A stretch of 64,000 nt of DNA from Verrucomicrobiaceae bacterium (GTDB lineage: Bacteria > Verrucomicrobiota > Verrucomicrobiia > Verrucomicrobiales > Akkermansiaceae): NCBI GenBank assembly GCA_027486655.1, contig JAIXOR010000027.1:1-64000 (forward strand), in the 5' to 3' direction. This document shows positions 36,932 through 45,819 of this stretch, in pieces. The stretch's first letter is position 1. Each line of letters starts with the position of its first letter. The notes under the pieces are model-generated. The model did no database searches and was not told where the DNA came from. It saw nothing but the letters and a program-made list of their open reading frames with translations. Made by a program: the position numbers and the translations under genes.

Positions 36932-38848
36932 ATGGCATCCGATCCGGTCCTTGAGATCCTCCGCGAACGCTTCGGCTTCGACGCGTTCCGCGGCGGGCAG
37001 GAGGCCGTGACACGCGCCCTGCTCGATGGCCGGCCCGCCCTCGCCGTGTTTCCGACGGGAGGTGGCAAGTCGCTTTGCTATCAACTCCCCGCGCTGCTCC
37101 TGGACGGGCCCACGCTGGTGGTGTCCCCGTTGATCGCATTGATGAAGGATCAGGTGGACGCCCTCCGCGCCAAGGGAATCGCGGCCGCCCGGCTGGACTC
37201 CACCCTCGGTCCCGCGGAACTCGCCGGACTCTATCAGGATCTCGATGCCGGACGCGTCCGGATCCTCTACATCGCTCCGGAACGCCTGGCCAACGAGGCC
37301 TTCCGCAAGCGTGTTCGGAAACTCGGCGTGAGCATGGTGGCCATCGATGAAGCCCACTGCATCTCCGAGTGGGGACACAACTTCCGGCCGGACTATCTCA
37401 AGCTCGCCGCCTTCTGCAGGTCGCTCAAAGTGAAACGGGTCCTCGCACTCACCGCCACCGCCACGCCCAAGGTCGCCCGCGACATCCGCAGGAGCTTCCG
37501 CATCGCCGCGGCCGATCAGGTCCAGCTCAGCTTCCACCGGCCGAACCTGGATCTCCGCATCACCCCCTGCAAGGCGGAGGAGAGGAAGAGTGTTCTGTTA
37601 GGGAGACTCGCCTCCATCGAAGGCCCGGCGGTCGTTTACGTCACGCGCCAGGAAACCGCCGAGGAGGTGGCCACCTTCCTCGGCCGGCAGGGGGTGGATG
37701 CACGCGCCTATCATGCCGGGCTTCCGGATGAATTCCGGGCGGACGCACAGCAGTCCTTCATGGACGGCCGGACGCGCGTGATGGTGGCGACGATCGCGTT
37801 TGGCATGGGCATCGACAAGTCGGACATCCGCGCGGTGATCCACTACAACCTGCCGAAGAGCCTGGAGAACCACACCCAGGAGATCGGCCGCGCCGGTCGC
37901 GATGGGCAACCCGCCATCTGCGAGATGCTCGCCTGCGGGGACGACCTGACGGTTCTGGAGAACTTCATCCACTCGGACACGCCGTCGCCGCGTGCCCTTG
38001 AGAACCTGATCGACCGGGTCCTCCGGCTGGGAGAGACCTTTGATGTATCGATCTACGATCTGGCGCTGACCACGGATATCCGGAATTCGGTGGTTGCCAC
38101 GGTATTGGCCTATCTGGAAACCGACGGGATTCTGGAAGCCACCGGGGTGTTCTACGGCACCTATCGGCTCAAGCTGCTGCGCACGCGCGCGCACGCCCTG
38201 GCCGGGCGCCCGCCGGCGGAGCGGAAGTTTCTCGATCGCCTGCTGGACGCAGGGAGCGAAGGTCGTTCATGGCTTGGCTTCGAGCCCTCGGCCATTGCTG
38301 CGGAACTGGGTGTCGCCCGCGAGCGGATCGTTTCCGCGCTGTCCTCGCTGGAAGCCTCCGGGGATGCCGCGCTCTCGCTTTCCGGAGTGAGGCACGGGTT
38401 CCGGATGAAGCGCGATCCCGGGGATCTCAAAGGGCTTTCCGCGGCTCTGGCGGAGACCTTCAGCCGCCGTGAGTCCGCGGACCTGCAGCGGCTCCAGCAA
38501 GTGCTCGGACTTGCCTCCCACCGCGGTTGCCTCACCGCGTATCTCACCCGCCACTTCGGTGAAAAACTCGCGACCGCCTGTGGCCATTGCGACCGTTGTC
38601 GTGGCGTGCCACCCACCGTCGTCCGGAGGGCAAAACCCAGGAAAGCCAGCGATGCCGAGTGGTGGTGCGTCCGCGAACTGGTGCGCGAAAACCATGCGGC
38701 GCTCGGCACGCCCCGCCAGCTCGCCCGGTTTCTCTGCGGCATGAGCAGCCCGGCCTCCACCCGCGCACGGCTTTCCCGGCACTCCAGCTTCGGCTTGCTC
38801 GCCGATCTTCCCTTTGCCGAGGTGCTTGCCATCGCCGAGGCGGTGTGA
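36932..38848 (+). CDS. recQ: ATP-dependent DNA helicase RecQ
   Basis: 3'-5' helicase for recombination and fork repair. ATG at 36932, 638 residues. Motifs: RGGQEAVTRALL (motif 0), FPTGGGKSLCYQLPAL (Walker A), VAIDEAHCISEWGHNFRP (DEAH), LTATATP and TQEIGRAGRDGQP (motif VI). The Zn site is formed by GCLTAYLTRHFGE and ACGHCDRC near 530-560, with a winged helix before it. There is no HRDC domain; the last 60 residues are a short helical tail (WWCVRELVRENHAALG). One TCTGTTAG word lies in it. Confidence 0.94.
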   Translation: MASDPVLEILRERFGFDAFRGGQEAVTRALLDGRPALAVFPTGGGKSLCYQLPALLLDGPTLVVSPLIALMKDQVDALRAKGIAAARLDSTLGPAELAGLYQDLDAGRVRILYIAPERLANEAFRKRVRKLGVSMVAIDEAHCISEWGHNFRPDYLKLAAFCRSLKVKRVLALTATATPKVARDIRRSFRIAAADQVQLSFHRPNLDLRITPCKAEERKSVLLGRLASIEGPAVVYVTRQETAEEVATFLGRQGVDARAYHAGLPDEFRADAQQSFMDGRTRVMVATIAFGMGIDKSDIRAVIHYNLPKSLENHTQEIGRAGRDGQPAICEMLACGDDLTVLENFIHSDTPSPRALENLIDRVLRLGETFDVSIYDLALTTDIRNSVVATVLAYLETDGILEATGVFYGTYRLKLLRTRAHALAGRPPAERKFLDRLLDAGSEGRSWLGFEPSAIAAELGVARERIVSALSSLEASGDAALSLSGVRHGFRMKRDPGDLKGLSAALAETFSRRESADLQRLQQVLGLASHRGCLTAYLTRHFGEKLATACGHCDRCRGVPPTVVRRAKPRKASDAEWWCVRELVRENHAALGTPRQLARFLCGMSSPASTRARLSRHSSFGLLADLPFAEVLAIAEAV

Positions 38849-38875
38849 AGCTACCGCATTCACCCCGCTCCGTCG

Positions 38876-39481
38876 CTAGTCCCTTGTGACCCGGTAGTTC
38901 TTCGGTCTGCGGATGCCGAGCGGCATCTGATAGTCCATCATCGCCGCGAGCCAGACCAGTGCGATGCCCCAGAGTTCGAGAAGCCAGTTGAGCCGCAGAC
39001 CGCCCACGCTCGTCTTCAGGAGAACGTCCACGTGGTGGAAGGAAACCGCACGCACCGCGATGAACGTGAAGAGAAAGGCCAGTCCCGACGCGAGCAGGAA
39101 ATGGCGTTTCCAGAAAGCCCGGAAACGCAGCACGAGAAAGAGCGTGGTGCTCAGTGAAAGCGCCAGCAGTGCGATGATGAAATGCATCTGGAACTCGCGG
39201 CGGTTTTCATACCAGCCCTGCTTCCACGCGATCACGCGGCCGATGTCGGTGAGCAGCGATTGCAGGTCGAGCTGCTTGTTGATGCAGAGAAAACCCATGA
39301 TCATGGCCACGCAGAGCCAAAGTCCGCGGCTGCCCTTCTCGGTGCCGGGTGCCCTGCCGGTCCGCACGGCGGCGAGCCAGCAGGTGAGCGCGGCAAGACC
39401 GTAAGCCAGCACGGTGAACCACCCCATGGGCGTGGGATCGCCAATCTCCGGACGCCAGTGGATCTCGTGCAGGAAGTTCAT
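38876..39481 (-). CDS. Polytopic membrane protein of unknown function
   Basis: A 201-residue protein with about five transmembrane helices (roughly 18-40, 53-72, 98-118, 127-150, 165-185). Charged loops include VIAWKQGWYENRREFQMH and a His pair in AVSFHHVDVLL. No family was recognised. The tail RRPKNYRVTRD is positively charged and probably cytoplasmic. It converges with recQ and starts 12 bases after the stop of the ArsC/Spx-like gene on the same strand, so those two may be co-transcribed. Confidence 0.65.
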   Translation of the reverse strand: MNFLHEIHWRPEIGDPTPMGWFTVLAYGLAALTCWLAAVRTGRAPGTEKGSRGLWLCVAMIMGFLCINKQLDLQSLLTDIGRVIAWKQGWYENRREFQMHFIIALLALSLSTTLFLVLRFRAFWKRHFLLASGLAFLFTFIAVRAVSFHHVDVLLKTSVGGLRLNWLLELWGIALVWLAAMMDYQMPLGIRRPKNYRVTRD

Positions 39482-39493
39482 GGCAAGGGGATC

Positions 39494-39847
39494 TCAGGAA
39501 AGGCCCCGCTCCCATGCCTCCGGTTGGAAACCGGCGAAGGCCACGCCCTGTCCGATGACGAAGGGGCGTTTCACGAGGTTGCCATTCGAGGCGAGCAGGG
39601 ACAGCGCATCGTCCTCGCTCATCGATGCCAGCCGGTCTTTCAATCCGAGTTCGCGGTAGTCGCCGCCGGAGGTGTTGAAAAGCCGGCGGAGCTCGCCATC
39701 CAGCGCGCCCAGGGCGATGCGCAGTTCCTCCACGCCGGGCGGCTGCTCGCGGATGGGGATGACTTCATGGTCCACTCCGCGGGACTTCAACCACTTGAGC
39801 GCTGCGCGGCAGCTGTCGCAGTTCCGGTAGGCATACACTTTCCACAT
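39494..39847 (-). CDS. ArsC/Spx family thioredoxin-fold protein
   Basis: A 117-residue protein starting at MWKVYAYRNCDSCRAALKWL; an earlier ATG adds an unlikely 23-residue head. The CDSC motif replaces the CxxC or CxxS of arsenate reductase and Spx. IPIREQPPGVEELRIAL, LFNTSGGDYRELGLKDRL and GNLVKRPFVIG complete the family pattern (YffB/Spx-like). The conserved RP before a beta strand is typical. It could act as a reductase or a redox regulator; an arsenate role is not supported by context. Confidence 0.85.
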   Translation of the reverse strand: MWKVYAYRNCDSCRAALKWLKSRGVDHEVIPIREQPPGVEELRIALGALDGELRRLFNTSGGDYRELGLKDRLASMSEDDALSLLASNGNLVKRPFVIGQGVAFAGFQPEAWERGLS

Positions 39848-39951
39848 GCCGCCCAGCGTCTCATGCCCGCCCGCCGGTAGCAAGCCGGCTTGCCGATGGC
39901 GCATCGATTCTTGCACAGCGCCACCCGCTCGCGGATCATCCGCGCCCGCCC

Positions 39952-40410
39952 ATGAAGTCCGCCTTGCTCGAAAAGATCCGTGCCGACCTGCGAGCCCGTC
40001 TCGAAGTCCTCACCCGCGCCGCAGTGGAGGCCCATGCCGCCGCCACCGATCCCGGCAGCAAGGCGGAGGGCAAGTACGACACCCGCAGCCTGGAGGCCTC
40101 CTACCTCGCCGCCGGACAGGCCAGGCAGGTGGAGGAGCTCGCGGAGGCCCTGCGCGTCTTCGAAACCCTCTCGCTGCCGGATTTCGACATCGAGGACCCC
40201 ATTGATGCCGGAGCACTCGTCGAGGCGGACCTTTCCGGGGCCACGGTCTTCTTTCTCATGGCTCCCGCGTCCGGCGGGCTCGTCGTCGAACAGGAGGGGG
40301 CCGAGGTCACCCTGCTCACCCCGGCCAGCCTGCTCTATCAGAAATTGCTGGGACTCCGCACCGGCGATGCGCTCGACGATCCGCCGCTGCTGGTCACCGA
40401 GGTGTCCTGA
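39952..40410 (+). CDS. GreA/GreB C-terminal-like domain protein
   Basis: A 152-residue protein. A short helical N-terminal part (ALLEKIRADLRARLEVLTRA, about 3-40) is followed by EGKYDTRSLEASYLAAGQAR and a beta-rich C-terminal half like the FKBP-like GreA/GreB C-domain (VFFLMAPASGGLVVEQEG, TLLTPASLLYQKLLGL). The long coiled-coil tip of true Gre factors is shortened, so RNA cleavage in the polymerase active site is unlikely. It may bind RNA polymerase, in the manner of Rnk. It is divergent from the ArsC-like gene and followed by xseA. Confidence 0.75.
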   Translation: MKSALLEKIRADLRARLEVLTRAAVEAHAAATDPGSKAEGKYDTRSLEASYLAAGQARQVEELAEALRVFETLSLPDFDIEDPIDAGALVEADLSGATVFFLMAPASGGLVVEQEGAEVTLLTPASLLYQKLLGLRTGDALDDPPLLVTEVS

Positions 40411-40454
40411 GATTTTCCCGCTCGAAAAATCCGTCCCGCCTGCCAGTTTCCGGC

Positions 40455-41831
40455 GTGGACCTGTTTTCGTCACCCAAGCCCGCCGGCGGCAAGGCGCTCT
40501 CCGTCACGCAACTGCTGCGGCGGATGAAGAACCTTCTCGAAGTCCAGATCGGCGAACTCTGGGTGGAGGGAGAGGTTTCCAACCTTCGGAAACAGGGCTC
40601 CGGACACTGGTATTTCTCGCTCAAGGACGAAGGGGCCCAGATTTCCTGCGCGATGTTCGGCGCGCGGAAACGCGAGGGATCGGAAGCTCTTGAGGACGGT
40701 GCGAAGGTCCGCGTCTTCGCCGAGGCCAGCGTTTACGAGGCGCGTGGACAGTTGCAGATCATCGTCCAAAAGGCCGAGCGGGCCGGACTCGGTGATCTCC
40801 AGGCGCGCTTCGAGGCCCTCAAACGCAAGCTCCAGGCGGAAGGGCTCTTCGAGGCATCACGCAAACAAGCCATTCCCCGCTTTCCGCGCACCATCGGGCT
40901 GATCACCTCCGGCAGCGGAGCCGCGCTTCAGGACATCCTCAACGTGCTCGGCCGCCGGGCTCCCTGGGTGCAGCCGGTGCTTTTCCCCGTCAGGGTGCAG
41001 GGCAAGGGCGCCGAACTGGAAATCGCCGATGCCATCCGCAAGATGGGCCAGCCGGAAACCTTCGGATATCCTCGTTGCGATGTCCTCATCGTCGGCCGGG
41101 GCGGTGGATCCATCGAGGACCTTTGGAACTTCAACGAGGAAGTGGTCGCACGCGCCATCGCCGCTTGTCCGATCCCGATCATTTCCGCCGTCGGACATGA
41201 GATCGATTTCACCATCGCGGATTTTGTCGCGGACCTCCGGGCTCCCACACCCAGCGCCGCCGCAGAGCTCGCGGTGGCGGATGGCGCGGAGTTGTTAGAA
41301 AAAATCTCCCAGCTCCGCCGCAGGCTCGCCCGGCCGGTCTTCGAGCGCGTGGCCCGTTCCCGCATGGCGCTCGACTCCCTCAAGCGTGGTGTCCTCCAAC
41401 GCGATGGCGAGAGGCTTCTGCGTGAACCGATGATGCGCGTGGACAGCGCCCGCAGCCGTCTCCACTCGGCCCTGCGCTCCTCTCTGGAAACGCTCGCCAA
41501 TCGCCTGACGGAAGCCCGTTCCGCCCACCGCGCCTGTCACCCGGCCCGGATTGTCGAGCGGCGCATCGAAAGCCTCGCCACACTCGGCCGCCGCCTCCAA
41601 CTCGCCGCCTCCCACCCGCTGGACCGCCGCGCCGAGCGGCTCATCCGCCTGCGCGGACTGCTTCGGGCACTCGGCCCGGAATCCGCATTCCAGCGCGGTT
41701 TTTCCCTCACGCTTGGCCCGGATGGACGCCTTATCCGTTCTCCGCAGGATGTGAAACCGGGCGATCTCCTGCTCACCAAACTGGCCCATGGCCAGATCTC
41801 CAGCCGGGTGGAAGGCGACCCCGCTCCCTGA
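40455..41831 (+). CDS. xseA: Exodeoxyribonuclease VII large subunit
   Basis: Catalytic subunit of the single-strand exonuclease. GTG start at 40455 (VDLFSSPKPAGGKAL), 458 residues. The N-terminal OB fold has LWVEGEVSNLRKQGSGHWYFSL; the nuclease core has IGLITSGSGAALQDIL, VLIVGRGGGSIEDLWNFN and ISAVGHEIDFTIADFVADLRAPTPS. A coiled-coil region (about 280-390) precedes a short tail. The small subunit gene xseB is not adjacent, although the pair is often joined. Confidence 0.95.
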   Translation: MDLFSSPKPAGGKALSVTQLLRRMKNLLEVQIGELWVEGEVSNLRKQGSGHWYFSLKDEGAQISCAMFGARKREGSEALEDGAKVRVFAEASVYEARGQLQIIVQKAERAGLGDLQARFEALKRKLQAEGLFEASRKQAIPRFPRTIGLITSGSGAALQDILNVLGRRAPWVQPVLFPVRVQGKGAELEIADAIRKMGQPETFGYPRCDVLIVGRGGGSIEDLWNFNEEVVARAIAACPIPIISAVGHEIDFTIADFVADLRAPTPSAAAELAVADGAELLEKISQLRRRLARPVFERVARSRMALDSLKRGVLQRDGERLLREPMMRVDSARSRLHSALRSSLETLANRLTEARSAHRACHPARIVERRIESLATLGRRLQLAASHPLDRRAERLIRLRGLLRALGPESAFQRGFSLTLGPDGRLIRSPQDVKPGDLLLTKLAHGQISSRVEGDPAP

Positions 41832-41836
41832 TTTCG

Positions 41837-41850
41837 CCCGTGTTTACGGG
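41837..41850 (+). promoter_or_regulatory. CCCGT-N4-ACGGG inverted repeat before the GH106 gene
   Basis: CCCGT-gttt-ACGGG lies 46 bases before the start of the rhamnosidase gene. It resembles better-matched repeats before two PATR genes (45700-45713 and 52088-52101). Confidence 0.35.
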
Positions 41851-41896
41851 AAACGGAGATGATCGATCCAGGGGGGGCGGATCCGTTTCCTGAGCG

Positions 41897-44800
41897 GTGA
41901 TGAAATCAGCCCTGCTTCGTATCCTCATCCTCTTGTTGGCGTCATTCGGCGCATGCCTTCCCGCGGCGGCCGCGGAGCGGAGTTGGGAGGAGTCCTTTGC
42001 GTCTCCGGCCGAAGATACCAGACCGCGTTGTTATTGGTATTGGATGGACGGGGTGTTCACCAAGGATGGCATCACCCGGGATCTGGAGGCGATGAAACGC
42101 GTGGGCATCGGCGGCGCTTACATCGGCATCATCAGCGGACAGGGCGGCCCCGCCGATGGCTCCGGCATGCAGGCCCTCAGCGAACCGTGGTGGGACCATC
42201 TCGCACATGCCGTCCGCGAGGGCACACGACTTGGCGTGGATATCGGGTTGTTCAACTGCCCGGGCTGGAGCCAATCCGGCGGCCCTTGGGTGAAACCCGG
42301 CGAATCCATGCGCCATCTGGTCTCCACCGAGCGCAGAATCTCCGGCCCCGCACGCCTGAAATCCATCCCGCCGCCCGCTGCCGCCGATTTCCAACGCGTG
42401 GCCGTGCTCGCCTGCCCGGCTCCCGCCGAAGACGGCGTGACCGCCGAGTCAAGCGGTGCCCGCGTGACCCGCTCCGCCGGAAGCGTCACCTATGAGTTCG
42501 ACAAGCCCTTCACCGCCCGCAGCATCACCATCCGGCCCGTGGCCGAAGTCCGTGCCACCGCGGACTATCAGGTGGCCGGGGACAACGGTGAGTTTCGAAC
42601 CGTGCGGAGGTTTTCCATCGACCGCCACAAGCTCAGCCCTGGCGTCGGGCCCGTGCCGCTCGCTCCGGTGGTCATCGCACTGGCTCCCAGCAGCTCAAGG
42701 CGTCACCGCATTCTCCTCTCGTCGGATGCCGGAGTCGGGACCATCGAGCTTTCACCGGCGGCGCGCGTCGAGTCGATCGCGGAAAAGTCGCTGGCCAAGA
42801 TGTTCCAGGAGCCCCTCCCACCCTTTGATTTCTACTCATGGCCACCCCAGCCGGAACCCGGGGCTGCCGGGCTCGCCATTGCCCCGGACAAGGTGGTGAA
42901 TCTAACGGAATCGGCCGCCGCCGATGGATCGATCGACTGGGAAGTGCCGCCGGGCGAGTGGATCATCACCACGCTGGGCATGGCACCCACCGCTACCAGG
43001 AACAGCCCCGCCCCGCCCGAGGCGACCGGCATGGAGGTGGACAAGATGAACCGCGCGGCGCTCAAGTCCCACTTCGATGCCTATGTCGGCGAGCTCCATC
43101 GCCGGCTCCGCCCGGAGGAACGCAAGTCATGGAAACAGGTGGTTGCGGACAGTTATGAGATGGGACCGCAGAACTGGACGGATGGATTCGAGACGGTCTT
43201 CCGGGAAACCTATGGATACGACCCGCTGCCGTGGCTGCCGGTGCTTTCCGGGCGCATCGTCGGCACTGCGGATCGTTCCAACCGTTTCCTCTGGGACCTG
43301 CGGCGCCTGGTGGCGGAAAGAGTGGCACGCGAATACGTCGGCGGGCTGCGCGATCTCTGTCACGGCAAAGGCCTGCGGATGTGGCTGGAAAACTACGGAC
43401 ACTGGGGCTTTCCCAGCGAGTTTTTGTTGTACGGCGGCTACTGCGATGAAATCAGCGGGGAGTTCTGGGAATCCGGATCCCTGGGCGAGGTCGAGTTGCG
43501 CGCCGCTTCATCAGCCGCCCACATCTATGGCCGCGAGGAGGTCTTCGCGGAAGCCTGGACCGGCGGCCCTTCCTTCACCAGCACCCCCTGGTCCCTCAAG
43601 AAACGCGGGGACTGGGCACTCTGCCAGGGCATCAACCGCTTTGTGTTCCACGTTTACATCCATCAGCCATGGGAAGATCGCAAACCCGGAGTCAACGCAT
43701 GGTTCGGCACGGAGTTCAACCGGCATAACACGTGGTTCGATGCATCGAAGTCATGGGTCGATTATCAGCGACGCTGCACGGTCATGCTCCGCAAGGGCGT
43801 ACACGTGGCGGACGTGGCCTACTTCATCGGGGAAGACGCACCGAAGATGACCGGAATCTGCGACCCCCCGCTGCCTGCCGGACATGATTTCGATTTCATC
43901 AACTCCGATGTCCTCCTCCGCGATGCCTCCGCGGACCATGGCTGGCTGTGCCTGCCTCATGGCACCCGCTACCGCATCCTCGTGCTGCCGCCGATCGACA
44001 CGATGCGCCCGGAAGTGCTCCGCAAAATCGCCGGACTTGCCAAGGCCGGTGTCCGCGTGGTCGGTCGCCGCCCGCTGCGGGCACCGGGCATGAAGGACTT
44101 CCCGAAAGCGGATGAAGAGGTGCGCCGCATTGCTTCGGAAGTCTGGGACTCAGGCCTGATCCGCGATGCCAGGGATCTCGCTGCCGAACTCGCATCGCTC
44201 CAGACGCCGCCCGATCTCTCCGGGGTCGATCCCGCGGAAGTGCTCTTCACGCACCGCAGGGAAGGGGACTCACACGTGTATTTCCTCTCCAACCAAACCG
44301 ATCGCAAACTGGACCTCAAACCCGTGTTTCGCGTCAAAGGACTCGCCCCGGAGTTCTGGGACCCGGTCACCGGTTCCATCGAAAAGCCAGCCCTGTATGA
44401 TGACTCATCCGGGCGCTGCGTGGTGCCGCTCACGCTCACTCCCCGCGGATCCCTGTTGGTGGTCTTCCGATCTCCTTCAAGCGGCGGTCGCATCGTCGAG
44501 GCGCGCCGCGATGATGGATGGGTGCTTGATGCAGCTCCCGCATCCCCACCGGCCGCCGGGGGTGGCCTTCCCGGTTTCACGATCGGATCGTGGGTGAATC
44601 CCTCCGCGGATACCACGCTCCCGGTCGAGGCGAACCGCGGCGTGATCGGCCTCAAGGATGCCCGCAACGAACTGATGCCCGCCGAACACGGGAACTCGCT
44701 GGTCCCCGCCGGCCAGCATGCGGGGGTGGGAGTCTCGGTGGGCTTGAATGGCGTGGTGGTCTATGAACACGGCGCGGGCAGCCATGTCCCAGTGCTGGTG

Positions 44801-45661
44801 CACGCCGCTCCCATCCGCGGGTGGACCCACCTGGCCGTGGTCTATCAGAATGGTTTTCCCGTGCTCCACCTCAACGGCCGCCCGGTCCGCACGGGCCTCA
44901 AGGGGCCTCTCCAACCCACGCCCTCCCGCTTCGGCACCGCCTTCCGCGGATCCATCAGGGATTCGCGAATCCTCCGCCGCGCGGCCACACCCGACGAGAT
45001 CGAAGCCCTCGCCGCCGCACGTCCCGGCTCGGAGACCTTGCCGGACCGCTTCATCGCCGCAGGCCGTGATGCCGGAATCCTCACCTCTCGCTCCGCATCC
45101 TGGTCACTGAAAACCGCCGATGGCCGGACACTCCAACGCATCACCCCGGAGGTTCCGGCCGACCTCCCGCTCACCGGTCCGTGGAAACTCCGTTTTCCAT
45201 TCATGGGGGAGGGCGAAGCGGATCTCGATCTAACAGAAATGAGGTCGTGGACCGAGCTTGGCGACAAACGCATGGTCCATCACTCCGGCTCGGCCACCTA
45301 CAGCACCCGCTTCGACATCAGCTCCTCGCTGTTGGATAAAAAGCCCTTGGCCATGATCGATCTCGGAGAAGTGGCGTCGCTCGCAGCCATCGTCATCAAC
45401 GGTCATGAGCTTGAGGTGATGTGGTGCGCTCCGTTCCGCGCCGATGTCACGCGGTGGCTCCAACCCGGATCCAACTCGATCCAAATCCGCGTCTGGAACA
45501 CCTGGAACAACCGCCTCGCCGCGCAGGGACTGGGCATCGACGGACTTCCCGGAAACGCACCCCACCTGACCACCACGCCGCGCCGGACCAACCCGCCTTC
45601 TCTGCAGCCCGCGGGTCTGTTAGATCCGGTGGTGATCCGCTTCTCGATGCCCGCCCGTTGA
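41897..45661 (+). CDS. Secreted GH106-type alpha-L-rhamnosidase with LamG-like insert
   Basis: A large 1254-residue secreted glycosidase with signal peptide (about 1-26, cleavage near AAAA-ERSW). The catalytic region opens with the GH106 pattern RCYWYWMDGVFTKDGITRDLEAM and GIGGAYIGI, and has FNCPGWSQSGGPWV, VVADSYEMGPQNWTDGF and RMWLENYGHWGFPSEF (with the likely acidic residues). A concanavalin/LamG-like module (about 892-1013, GFTIGSWVNPSADTTLP) is inserted before the C-terminal galactose-binding-like end (MIDLGEVASLAAIVINGHELEVMW and IQIRVWNTWNNR). It should release L-rhamnose from plant or algal polysaccharide. Four PATR genes follow on the same strand. Confidence 0.83.
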   Translation: MMKSALLRILILLLASFGACLPAAAAERSWEESFASPAEDTRPRCYWYWMDGVFTKDGITRDLEAMKRVGIGGAYIGIISGQGGPADGSGMQALSEPWWDHLAHAVREGTRLGVDIGLFNCPGWSQSGGPWVKPGESMRHLVSTERRISGPARLKSIPPPAAADFQRVAVLACPAPAEDGVTAESSGARVTRSAGSVTYEFDKPFTARSITIRPVAEVRATADYQVAGDNGEFRTVRRFSIDRHKLSPGVGPVPLAPVVIALAPSSSRRHRILLSSDAGVGTIELSPAARVESIAEKSLAKMFQEPLPPFDFYSWPPQPEPGAAGLAIAPDKVVNLTESAAADGSIDWEVPPGEWIITTLGMAPTATRNSPAPPEATGMEVDKMNRAALKSHFDAYVGELHRRLRPEERKSWKQVVADSYEMGPQNWTDGFETVFRETYGYDPLPWLPVLSGRIVGTADRSNRFLWDLRRLVAERVAREYVGGLRDLCHGKGLRMWLENYGHWGFPSEFLLYGGYCDEISGEFWESGSLGEVELRAASSAAHIYGREEVFAEAWTGGPSFTSTPWSLKKRGDWALCQGINRFVFHVYIHQPWEDRKPGVNAWFGTEFNRHNTWFDASKSWVDYQRRCTVMLRKGVHVADVAYFIGEDAPKMTGICDPPLPAGHDFDFINSDVLLRDASADHGWLCLPHGTRYRILVLPPIDTMRPEVLRKIAGLAKAGVRVVGRRPLRAPGMKDFPKADEEVRRIASEVWDSGLIRDARDLAAELASLQTPPDLSGVDPAEVLFTHRREGDSHVYFLSNQTDRKLDLKPVFRVKGLAPEFWDPVTGSIEKPALYDDSSGRCVVPLTLTPRGSLLVVFRSPSSGGRIVEARRDDGWVLDAAPASPPAAGGGLPGFTIGSWVNPSADTTLPVEANRGVIGLKDARNELMPAEHGNSLVPAGQHAGVGVSVGLNGVVVYEHGAGSHVPVLVHAAPIRGWTHLAVVYQNGFPVLHLNGRPVRTGLKGPLQPTPSRFGTAFRGSIRDSRILRRAATPDEIEALAAARPGSETLPDRFIAAGRDAGILTSRSASWSLKTADGRTLQRITPEVPADLPLTGPWKLRFPFMGEGEADLDLTEMRSWTELGDKRMVHHSGSATYSTRFDISSSLLDKKPLAMIDLGEVASLAAIVINGHELEVMWCAPFRADVTRWLQPGSNSIQIRVWNTWNNRLAAQGLGIDGLPGNAPHLTTTPRRTNPPSLQPAGLLDPVVIRFSMPAR

Positions 45662-45699
45662 ACGGCGATCGTCTCCATCCTCCGTGGAATGCGGGGTTT

Positions 45700-45713
45700 C
45701 CCGTGAAAACGGG
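45700..45713 (+). promoter_or_regulatory. CCCGTG-AAAA-CGGG inverted repeat before PATR gene 1
   Basis: CCCGT-gaaa-ACGGG, 106 bases before the start at 45820 and preceded by a near copy (CCGTGGAATGCGGGG). The stretch TTCCCGTGAAAACGGGATG closely matches the one before PATR gene 3. Confidence 0.4.
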
Positions 45714-45819
45714 ATGATTTCAACGGCTTGGATCGACTACAGTGCCGATGGTCGATTGTGCCGTGCGCGACGTTTCCGCACCGCAATCCGGCGAATCCAA
45801 ACCCTCCGTCCTTTCCCTG

